Shown here one piece after another: positions 1 to 4,819 of a stretch of 5,734 nt of DNA. Origin of the DNA: an uncultured Peptococcaceae bacterium (GTDB lineage Bacteria; Bacillota; Peptococcia; Peptococcales; Peptococcaceae); assembly GCA_902496505.1 (NCBI GenBank), contig CABVBB010000173.1, forward strand, positions 1 to 5,734, written 5' to 3'. Below the pieces are notes generated by a model. It searched no databases. It saw only the letters and a list, made by a program, of their open reading frames with translations, and was not told the DNA's origin. Positions within the stretch are counted from its first letter, which is position 1. Every line of letters starts with the position of its first letter. The translations under genes and the position numbers were made by a program.

Positions 1-120
1 CTCCCGGGTGAAGACCGTTCCCTCCGGGATCAGCAGGATGCACACCGGCAGAATGACCGCGATCAGCCATTTGATCTTCTGCGTCCTGCTCATTTTTTCT
101 TCAGCTACAGCTGTACTCAT
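1..120 (-). CDS. N-terminus of probable SLC13/DASS-type anion permease (partial)
   Basis: This is the first 40 codons of a gene that runs off the left edge; no stop is seen. The start ATG (complement of 118-120) has an AGGAGG site 8 bases upstream, which fixes the start. The peptide begins with a short polar stretch (MSTAVAEEKMSRTQK), followed by a hydrophobic segment at about residues 17-31 (IKWLIAVILPVCILLIP) and then EGTVFTRE. A short charged leader, one membrane segment and a 'LIP-x-x-x-VFT' stretch resemble the start of SLC13/DASS sodium-coupled anion permeases (di- and tricarboxylate, tartrate or sulfate carriers) of anaerobic Bacillota. Only the first transmembrane segment is available, so substrate and even family remain inference. 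The upstream LysR genes on the same strand and the inverted repeat before its promoter suggest ligand-controlled expression. It could be another polytopic membrane protein. Confidence 0.5.
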   Translation of the reverse strand, partial: MSTAVAEEKMSRTQKIKWLIAVILPVCILLIPEGTVFTRE

Positions 121-128
121 TTTTCTCG

Positions 129-134
129 CCTCCT
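129..134 (-). promoter_or_regulatory. Shine-Dalgarno site of the permease gene
   Basis: The complement reads AGGAGG, a perfect match to the anti-Shine-Dalgarno core, 8 bases before the ATG at 120. It decides the start of the partial permease gene and predicts efficient initiation. Confidence 0.85.
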
Positions 135-159
135 AATGGATCTCTTCACTACGTCTCAT

Positions 160-188
160 ATGATATCAATCAGCGTTCCTTATGCATA
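160..188 (-). promoter_or_regulatory. Putative extended -10 promoter of the permease gene
   Basis: On the minus strand TGATATCAT (complement of 160-168) forms an extended -10 element: TG, one base, then TATCAT (5/6 to TATAAT). A poor -35 candidate, TATGCA (3/6, complement of 183-188), lies 17 bases... upstream by the usual spacing, within a base or two. A weak -35 with an extended -10 is what an activator-dependent promoter often looks like. The predicted transcription start is near 153, which gives a leader of about 33 bases ahead of the ATG. This is a motif reading only. Confidence 0.45.
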
Positions 189-195
189 TAAGACA

Positions 196-218
196 AAAGT
201 TGTTATGATAACAACTTT
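196..218. promoter_or_regulatory. Perfect 23-bp inverted repeat, candidate LysR-type operator
   Basis: AAAGTTGTTAT and ATAACAACTTT are exact reverse complements separated by one base (G207), giving 11-bp arms. The centre contains TGTTATGATAACA, which satisfies the T-N11-A pattern (T201, A213) typical of LysR-family boxes. A further imperfect half-site, GTTGTAAT, sits at 221-228, exactly 22 bp from the GTTGTTAT at 199-206, about two helical turns. The dyad is centred about 54 bp upstream of the predicted permease transcription start, where LysR activators usually bind. No T-run follows the repeat on either strand that would make it a terminator. Binding by the adjacent LysR proteins is inference. 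Confidence 0.6.
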
Positions 219-246
219 ATGTTGTAATCCTCCGTTAAAAACGCAG

Positions 247-284
247 ACGAAAAAAGCCATTGCACGTATGGTGTACAATGGCTT
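247..284 (-). terminator. Rho-independent terminator after the first LysR gene
   Basis: AAGCCATTG (254-262) pairs with CAATGGCTT (276-284), a 9-bp stem with a 13-base loop that can pair further internally (CAC with GTG). On the minus strand the stem runs into TTTTTTCGTC. It starts 16 bases after the TAG stop at 301-303, so it ends the regulatory cassette and separates it from the permease gene downstream. The plus strand lacks a T-run after the stem. Confidence 0.8.
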
Positions 285-300
285 CAAATCATCCAGTATG

Positions 301-1251
301 CTATTTGCCCAGCTTCTGCTCGATACGGTCGAACCGCTCTCTGACCACCTGACAGAAGGCCTGACTGACAGCGCTGTCGATCTGCTCTGGCTTATAGAGC
401 AGGCCATAACAAATGTAGGCGTTTTCCACCTCCAGCGGGACCGCTGTCATGCGCTCTTTATCCCGATAGGTGTAATTTTCCATCCAATCCAATTCATCGA
501 TAAAACCATAGCCCAGCCCATCGCCCACCATTTGCTTGAACATCTCTGGGCTGACGGTTTCTAGGAGGCTTTTGGTGCCGCCTACCGACTCAAAGATCTT
601 CTCGGTGATGCGCTGATAGACGAACTCGATCAAATGATAAGGCTGCAAGATCTGCGGCGACAGGGTCTTCTTGTTAGCCAGCGGGGATTCTCGATGGACG
701 CAGACCATCATCTCAGAGCGGTATAATTCTTCATAGACCAGCCCCGCTTTGGCCGCGTTAAACGCTTCCTCCTCATCCTCCAGCGCCTTGAACCAAAAGC
801 CGATAACGCCCACGTCGATCGTGTCCTCCTGCAAGGCTTTGAGCACATCCCACAGCCCCAGAGAATCCGTGTGCAGCTTGACGTAGGGGTTGCCCTTGGA
901 AAAACTGCCGATGATCGTGTACAAAATGGCATTCATCAAATGAAAGGTCACACCGATGCGCAGATCACCCTGCAGGCTGGAGACGCTTTTATTCACAAAA
1001 GGGAAAAGCTCCTGATCGATCTTATAGACCTGATCGCTGATGATCTTGGCTCGCTCCACCACCAGCCGCCCAGCCTCGGTCAGCTCGACCCCATAATGGT
1101 GCCGCTCCAAAAGCTGCGTACCCAATTCATTTTCCAGCGCTTTGATCGCCTTGGACAAGCTCTGCTGAGAAATATACAATTCCTTGGCCGACGTATTGAT
1201 CGACTTGGTCTTGGCAACGTGCAGCAGATAAGTCAGGTATTCTGTGCGCAT
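301..1251 (-). CDS. LysR-type transcriptional regulator (downstream copy of a tandem pair)
   Basis: This is a 316-residue protein of normal LysR length. Residues 1-61 form the winged helix-turn-helix: a scanning helix around 17-28 and a recognition helix carrying QQSLSKAIKALE at 29-40, then the wing and the conserved LTEAG at 57-61. The linker helix follows to about residue 90, and from about 93 (GDLRIGVTFHLM) comes the periplasmic-binding-protein-like effector domain. The ATG at 1251 is chosen over one ten codons further up because it aligns exactly with the MRTE start of the neighbouring paralogue and has an AAAGGGGG site 8 bases upstream. LysR proteins act as cytoplasmic tetramers that bind dyads near promoters and respond to small molecules. 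The ligand is unknown. The likely target is the permease gene beyond the terminator, since a LysR-like dyad precedes it. It may be transcribed both by readthrough and from its own promoter in the 60-base gap. Confidence 0.93.
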   Translation of the reverse strand: MRTEYLTYLLHVAKTKSINTSAKELYISQQSLSKAIKALENELGTQLLERHHYGVELTEAGRLVVERAKIISDQVYKIDQELFPFVNKSVSSLQGDLRIGVTFHLMNAILYTIIGSFSKGNPYVKLHTDSLGLWDVLKALQEDTIDVGVIGFWFKALEDEEEAFNAAKAGLVYEELYRSEMMVCVHRESPLANKKTLSPQILQPYHLIEFVYQRITEKIFESVGGTKSLLETVSPEMFKQMVGDGLGYGFIDELDWMENYTYRDKERMTAVPLEVENAYICYGLLYKPEQIDSAVSQAFCQVVRERFDRIEQKLGK

Positions 1252-1271
1252 CTTTCCGCCCCCTTTGCCCC

Positions 1272-1300
1272 ATTTTATCACGCCCGCTCAGGTCAGACAA
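1272..1300 (-). promoter_or_regulatory. Putative promoter of the downstream LysR gene
   Basis: The minus strand carries TTGTCT (complement of 1295-1300), a 17-base spacer, then TAAAAT (complement of 1272-1277) preceded by TG plus one base. This is a 4/6 -35 and a 5/6 extended -10 at ideal spacing. The predicted start near 1265 gives a leader of only about 14 bases, just enough to include the ribosome binding site at 1259-1266. The promoter sits in the gap between the two LysR genes, so the second regulator could be expressed apart from the first. Confidence 0.45.
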
Positions 1301-1303
1301 GCG

Positions 1304-1313
1304 GAGGCGCCTC
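1304..1313. repeat. 10-bp perfect palindrome overlapping the end of the upstream LysR gene
   Basis: GAGGCGCCTC is its own reverse complement and covers the first two positions of the stop codon complement (TGA at 1312-1314) of the upstream LysR gene. It lies just upstream of the putative promoter of the next gene. No T-run follows, so it is not a terminator. A protein-binding site is possible, but a 10-bp palindrome can also occur by chance. Confidence 0.3.
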
Positions 1314-2238
1314 ATTTTTGCTTAGTATGCTGGCGCTTGATATAGGCCTGCTCCAGAGAATGCATCACCGCAAATACCGCCTGTGCCTGCGGCGTTTCCA
1401 GCGGATAGAACAAGCCCAAGATCAGCGGGACTTCTTTTTCCAACGGCAGAAACACCAGCTCTTCCTGCTCCGCAAGCTCCGCCATTACCTCTCTGGGCGC
1501 CAGACACACGCCCTGCTCCCGGTGGATATAGGAGAGATTCATCTGGATATTGGAAGAAATGATGGTATTAAGCAGCGGTTCGTGATCTGCGATCTTATTC
1601 AGATATTCGGTGATAAAACGATCATTGAAGGAGACCAGCGGATAGTGCTGCAAGTCTTGGAAAGAGACCTGCTGCTTGACGGCCAGAGGATGGCCGCTCT
1701 GGACATACACCCCCACATGGAGCTTCGCCAGCGGCTTGAAGGCCAACGTTTTGTGCAGATTGGCCGCCAGCAGCGCATCATCGGATAAAATATTGGCGGC
1801 AATGGTGGTCATCGCGCCATCCAGTTCCCCCTGCAGGATGCCTTCCGCCAAAGCCAGAGGATGGGCTTTCTCCTTGACCTGGAACTGCAGCTGGGGATGA
1901 GCCTGGGCCAGATCTTCGATGAGGTGGCACAAGATCTCGCTGCCGTAGCTATTGGTGCCGATGGTCAGCAATGTCTTGCGCACCCCAGCGCTAGAGCGCG
2001 CCTTGATGCCTTCGTAGATGTCCAAGATCTGCCGTAGCTCATTCAAGCACCGCTGCCCCTCTGCTGTCAAGGTCACCCCGCGGGGCGTCCGCTCAAAGAG
2101 CACCACCTGCAGTTCCTCCTCCAAATGATTGATGGCCATGCGCAGACTTTGCTGCTTGATAAAAAACTGCTCCGCAGCCTTGGAAAAGCTGCCGGTCTGC
2201 GCCACAGCCAAAGCGTAATACAACTGCTCCGTCCTCAT
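1312..2238 (-). CDS. LysR-type transcriptional regulator (upstream copy of a tandem pair)
   Basis: This 308-residue protein has a LysR helix-turn-helix at about residues 17-40 (SFSKAAEQFFIKQQSLRM...), the wing with PRGVTLTAEG at 52-61, a linker helix to about 88, and an effector-binding domain from about 92 (LLTIGTNSYGSEILCHLI). The ATG at 2238 has a strong GGGAGGGGAG site just upstream. About 31 of the first 61 residues match the next LysR gene without gaps, while the effector domains differ strongly, so the pair probably reads related DNA with different ligands. The recognition helix is odd: Arg33 and Met34 replace the Ser-Lys of the neighbour, and Ser is the usual family residue at 33. It starts 36 bases after the GyrI-like gene stop and is probably cotranscribed with it. 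Target and ligand are not evident from sequence. Confidence 0.93.
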   Translation of the reverse strand: MRTEQLYYALAVAQTGSFSKAAEQFFIKQQSLRMAINHLEEELQVVLFERTPRGVTLTAEGQRCLNELRQILDIYEGIKARSSAGVRKTLLTIGTNSYGSEILCHLIEDLAQAHPQLQFQVKEKAHPLALAEGILQGELDGAMTTIAANILSDDALLAANLHKTLAFKPLAKLHVGVYVQSGHPLAVKQQVSFQDLQHYPLVSFNDRFITEYLNKIADHEPLLNTIISSNIQMNLSYIHREQGVCLAPREVMAELAEQEELVFLPLEKEVPLILGLFYPLETPQAQAVFAVMHSLEQAYIKRQHTKQK

Positions 2239-2274
2239 GGTCTCCCCTCCCGATCGTTCATCGTCTTTGATCTT

Positions 2275-2742
2275 TTATAGTACGGGCACGCACAGCTCGC
2301 AATAATGGTCCGCCACCAAAACTTTTTGGTAGCGTTCCATGATGGGCCGCGCACCATCCAAGGTATACCCCAGCGCCGGCAAGACGGCGAAGCACTCCTG
2401 CCAAGCGTTCTGTAAAGCATACGCCGTATGCTGGAGCAAAAAGGTCACATATTTGCCGCCTGCCAGTTCTCTGACCTCCACTAACGCTGGATCAAACGGC
2501 CGATCCTCCGGATAGATCGTGCAGACATCATAGCGGCACTGGCTCGCTTCTGTCTGCAGAGGATCATCTAAGGGCATCGCCAAAATGACCGTATCCTCTC
2601 CGTCTAAAGCATTATCTGCCAGCCATTTTTTAAAGCGCTGCATCAGCACCATATTGTCCTGCCCATAGCTGCCAGTTCGCCGCATATAGACGACTGCAGT
2701 CGGTGCGATATATTCTTCTGCCTTGCTCAAATAAAAAGTCAT
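2275..2742 (-). CDS. GyrI-like (AraC effector-binding) small-molecule-binding domain protein
   Basis: This 155-residue protein consists of a single GyrI-like domain with no helix-turn-helix or membrane segment. Supporting marks are the repeated beta-alpha-beta layout, the 'SQCRYDVCTIYPED' strand at 67-80 (compare RCD in E. coli SbmC/GyrI), the 'VRELAGGKYVTFLLQHTAYALQNAW' stretch at 90-114 matching the 'E-x-x-GG-x-Y' signature, 'RPIMERY' at 132-138 with Glu136 at the position of the ligand-contacting glutamate, and the 'CELCVPV' C-terminal strand at 148-154. Family members bind hydrophobic or cationic compounds; some inhibit gyrase, some are antibiotic-binding or hydrolysing proteins, and many are fused to AraC or MerR regulators. 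Here the domain stands alone, directly ahead of two LysR genes, so a sensing or ligand-buffering role is a reasonable inference. The start ATG has GGGAG 8 bases upstream. Gyrase inhibition is not shown by the sequence. Confidence 0.82.
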   Translation of the reverse strand: MTFYLSKAEEYIAPTAVVYMRRTGSYGQDNMVLMQRFKKWLADNALDGEDTVILAMPLDDPLQTEASQCRYDVCTIYPEDRPFDPALVEVRELAGGKYVTFLLQHTAYALQNAWQECFAVLPALGYTLDGARPIMERYQKVLVADHYCELCVPVL

Positions 2743-2784
2743 CTGTCATTCTCCCATTTTTTTAGTCCATCGATGTCTAAATAG

Positions 2785-2813
2785 ATGGTAAACCGAATTA
2801 AATCATTTTTCAA
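2785..2813 (-). promoter_or_regulatory. Putative promoter of the GyrI-LysR cassette
   Basis: On the minus strand TTGAAA (complement of 2808-2813, 5/6) and TACCAT (complement of 2785-2790, 4/6) are 17 bases apart in an AT-rich gap between the aromatic operon terminator and the GyrI-like gene. The predicted start near 2778 gives a leader of about 36 bases. Just upstream of the -35 lies CATTTTTAAAATG (2817-2829), an inverted repeat with 6-bp arms, and CATTTTT recurs at 2804-2810, 13 bp away. These could be operator half-sites, but low-complexity AT sequence is an equally good explanation. Confidence 0.45.
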
Positions 2814-2862
2814 CAACATTTTTAAAATGAATTTTGCGGAAAGATTCGCCGCACAGACAGAC

Positions 2863-2909
2863 AAAAAAAGCAGGACAGCCTGACCAGTAAAGTCATGCTG
2901 TCCTGCTTT
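2863..2909 (-). terminator. Strong Rho-independent terminator of the aromatic operon
   Basis: AAAGCAGGACAGC (2867-2879) pairs perfectly with GCTGTCCTGCTTT (2897-2909). The stem continues past one mismatch with TGAC/GTCA (2881-2884, 2892-2895), leaving a 7-base loop. On the minus strand it is followed by seven T residues (complement of 2863-2869). It starts 12 bases after the VanZ-like stop codon at 2921-2923. There is no T-run on the plus-strand side, so it serves only leftward transcription. Confidence 0.9.
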
Positions 2910-2920
2910 GGGGATGCGAT

Positions 2921-3493
2921 TCATTTGTGCCGCAGCTTTTTGGGCTTCACCCATTGGCGCAGCTTAGCGCTCAGCCGCCACAGCAGCAGAAGCAGCCAGC
3001 CTGCGGCCGCGCCCAGGGTATTAAAGATCACATCATCGACATCGGTAATGCCTGTGTAAAAAAGATATTGCAGCCCTTCGATAGTCAGAGAGAGCAGCGC
3101 TCCCAAAAGGATCGTCCGTCCCAAACGGCAGCGGGGAAAGACCTGCGGCAGAGCCAGCCCTAACGGTACGAACCAGACGATATTGCCGACCACATTGTAA
3201 AACTGCGCCCATGGGGTCAGCAGTCTGAGTGTGACCAGCGGCTCGAAGTTGGTCTTCCGCGGCACTTCCAGCGGTACCCAGTGCAGCCCGAAGCGAAAGA
3301 CCGTGATCTGCAAAAGCATGATCAAGTAGATCACCAAGATCCACAGCCAGATCTCCCGCCTGCGCTCCACCCTCTGGCCTAACGACCGCTGCTTGCGCAG
3401 CACGATCAAACGGCCGACAGTCCAAAAGACGATAAAGGGTGCCGAGCGCAAAAGACAGTTCCAGACGATGCGTATGATGTATTCTATAGGCAA
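2921..3493 (-). CDS. VanZ-like family membrane protein, TTG start
   Basis: This 190-residue integral membrane protein has about four to five hydrophobic segments (roughly residues 9-31, 48-66, 98-116, 126-145 and 160-173). VanZ-like signatures are present: N104 with P110-x-G112 in 'NIVWFVPLGLALP', 'SLTIEGLQYLF' at 135-145 with E139 and Q142, and 'TDVDDVIFNTLGAAAGW' at 150-166 with D151, D153, D154, N158 and G161. The founding member, VanZ, lowers teicoplanin binding at the cell surface; the biochemical role of most relatives is unknown. I chose TTG at 3493 because AGGAAG lies 7 bases upstream and the protein then begins at the first membrane segment. The frame stays open further up, to about 3625, but that extension lies inside the ylxP-like gene and has no VanZ character. 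The TTG is 11 bases after the ylxP stop. It is the last gene before the operon terminator. Confidence 0.85.
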   Translation of the reverse strand: MPIEYIIRIVWNCLLRSAPFIVFWTVGRLIVLRKQRSLGQRVERRREIWLWILVIYLIMLLQITVFRFGLHWVPLEVPRKTNFEPLVTLRLLTPWAQFYNVVGNIVWFVPLGLALPQVFPRCRLGRTILLGALLSLTIEGLQYLFYTGITDVDDVIFNTLGAAAGWLLLLLWRLSAKLRQWVKPKKLRHK

Positions 3494-3504
3494 GACGTCA
3501 CTTC

Positions 3505-3786
3505 CTAACGCAATTCTCTCGTCATTTCTACAATCACGGCATCGGTGGAGTCCTCCACGAAGCGCTCCAGCGCATCCAGCTGCGTCTGGCACGGCGTCAT
3601 GGCCGCTGCCACACAGACGAAGCACAGCTCAGCGCTCTGCCACAACTCCTGCGCGCCCACCTCAGCGGCAGCCACATTGTAATGCTGGCGCGCCTTGGCA
3701 CACAGGCTTTTGATCACCTGGCGCTTATCCTTGAGCGAATGGGCCCAGGGAATGTGGAGCTTCACTGTCAGGACACCTATGAACAT
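3505..3786 (-). CDS. ylxP: YlxP-like DUF503 family protein
   Basis: This is a 93-residue soluble protein, close to the usual family size. The N-terminus 'MFIGVLTVKLHIPWAHSLKDKRQVIKSL' (residues 1-28) and 'NVAAAEVGAQELWQSAEL' (37-54) are the characteristic DUF503 blocks, including the invariant-looking HSLK-x-KR and LWQ-x-AEL. B. subtilis YlxP is encoded between nusA/infB and rbfA, and the family is thought to be linked to ribosome assembly, but its molecular function is not settled. The ATG at 3786 is preferred because AGGTG lies 6 bases upstream and the product then starts like its relatives. A GTG three codons earlier (3795) is in frame but has a poor site. The gene starts 9 bases after the pheA stop, and its ribosome binding site overlaps that stop, which suggests translational coupling. 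The last half is less conserved than the first. Confidence 0.88.
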   Translation of the reverse strand: MFIGVLTVKLHIPWAHSLKDKRQVIKSLCAKARQHYNVAAAEVGAQELWQSAELCFVCVAAAMTPCQTQLDALERFVEDSTDAVIVEMTRELR

Positions 3787-3795
3787 ATTTTTCAC

Positions 3796-4818
3796 CTACG
3801 CTTCATTGTAGCTGCCTAATATTTTAAAGTAACCCAGCTGATTATTCAAGTCCTCCAGCAACAATCTTGTCTTCAGATCGCTCAGATTGCCTTCCACATC
3901 CAGATAGAACATGAATTCAAAGTTGCGTTCCGGCCAGGGTCGGGATTCCAGCTTGGTCAGGTTCATTTGATTGATAGCGAATTTATTGAGCAGATGATAG
4001 AGCGAACCTGGCTTGTGCGGCAGCGTCAGGCAGAGGCTCAGCTTGTTGGCCTGCGCGGAAAAGACCGGCTCGCGGCTGATGCAGATGAAGCGGGTGGTAT
4101 TGTGACTGATATCCTGGATATCTTCGGCCAAGATCTCCAGCCCATACATGGCTGCACATTTGCGGCTGGCGATCGCTGCCTGATGGGGCTCCCCCTCCTG
4201 AGCGATATATTTGGCGGCAGCCGCGGTATTGGAATAAGCGTGCGGCGTAAACTTTGGCTGCGCGGTCAAATACCCTTCGCACTGGCTCAGGGCCTGCTGA
4301 TGAGAATAGATCTCTCGGACCTCCTCCAACCGCGTGCCGGGCTTCGCCAGCAGGCAGTGAGATACGGGCACCTTAGCCTCCTTGACGATGTAGAAATGGT
4401 ATTTGCGCATCAGATCGTACACCGCTCCCACCGAACCCGCCGTGGAATTTTCGATGGGCAGCACGCCGTAATCCACCTGCTGGGCTGCCACGGCTTGGAA
4501 GACTTCCTCAAACTGCGGCCGAAAAAGCACCTCCGGATCTTGGAAAAAATGGTCGGCTGCCTGGTGCGAGAAGGCTCCTTCTACGCCCTGACAGGCCACC
4601 CGCGCCGTGGGCGGCAGTTCTCCCGTCTCATAGTGGAAGCCCGCCATAGGCTGGATCACGGCCTGAGGCTGGGGCTCCGCTTCCAGCTCGAGACTGCGGC
4701 GCTCCGCCTCCTCGGCCAGCAGCAGACGTTCTTGAAACAAATGGGCGATCTCACTGTCAATAGCTGCTATTTGGTGGTGCAGTGCATTCAGCCGCTGCCA
4801 TTGGCTGCTGTCGGTCAT
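3796..4818 (-). CDS. pheA: Prephenate dehydratase with vestigial chorismate mutase N-terminus
   Basis: This 340-residue cytoplasmic enzyme of phenylalanine synthesis converts prephenate to phenylpyruvate. The dehydratase domain spans about 73-250: 'ACQGVEGAFSHQAA' (75-88), 'YGVLPIENSTAGSVGAVYDLM' region (117-137) and the catalytic 'NTTRF' at 240-244. A regulatory ACT domain follows (about 258-340) with 'PGSLYHLL' (270-277) and the phenylalanine-binding 'ESRP' at 291-294, so feedback control by phenylalanine is expected. Residues 10-41 look like the first helix of an AroQ chorismate mutase (LNALHHQIAAIDSEI...QER). However, the catalytic Arg11 of the E. coli P-protein is His14 here, Lys39 is lost (Ser42), and helices 2 and 3 are largely missing before residue 72. 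Mutase activity therefore seems unlikely. The ATG is one base after the DAHP synthase stop, with AGGTG 7 bases upstream, so the two genes are probably translationally coupled. Confidence 0.93.
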   Translation of the reverse strand: MTDSSQWQRLNALHHQIAAIDSEIAHLFQERLLLAEEAERRSLELEAEPQPQAVIQPMAGFHYETGELPPTARVACQGVEGAFSHQAADHFFQDPEVLFRPQFEEVFQAVAAQQVDYGVLPIENSTAGSVGAVYDLMRKYHFYIVKEAKVPVSHCLLAKPGTRLEEVREIYSHQQALSQCEGYLTAQPKFTPHAYSNTAAAAKYIAQEGEPHQAAIASRKCAAMYGLEILAEDIQDISHNTTRFICISREPVFSAQANKLSLCLTLPHKPGSLYHLLNKFAINQMNLTKLESRPWPERNFEFMFYLDVEGNLSDLKTRLLLEDLNNQLGYFKILGSYNEA

Positions 4819-4819
4819 C

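Noticed and set aside
196..218. The 23-bp inverted repeat considered as an intrinsic terminator.
   Set aside because: Its stem is AT-rich with a single-base centre that cannot form a stable loop without losing pairs, and no proper T-run follows; a real terminator already lies at 247-284.
136..564. A 142-codon plus-strand frame starting beside the permease promoter.
   Set aside because: It reads through the inverted repeat and terminator and then antisense into the LysR gene; no domain and no ribosome binding site of note.
1284..1304. Possible hairpin CCGCT/AGCGG between the two LysR genes, considered as a terminator.
   Set aside because: The stem is only 5 bp with an 11-base loop and no T-run follows on the minus strand. 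The same bases are better explained as the promoter spacer and -35 of the downstream LysR gene.
871..1788. A 305-codon open frame on the plus strand.
   Set aside because: It lies antisense across both LysR genes, crosses their junction, and its translation is rich in Gln, His, Arg and Leu with no recognisable domain. It is a shadow of the codon bias of the real genes.
2739..2954. A 71-codon minus-strand frame between the VanZ-like and GyrI-like genes.
   Set aside because: It runs through the terminator hairpin and the promoter region and would start inside the VanZ-like gene. The product resembles no protein.
3494..3625. N-terminal extension of the VanZ-like protein to the first in-frame start inside ylxP.
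   Set aside because: The added residues are Cys-, Gly- and Arg-rich out-of-frame translation of ylxP, with no hydrophobic or VanZ character, and a better start with a ribosome binding site exists at 3493.
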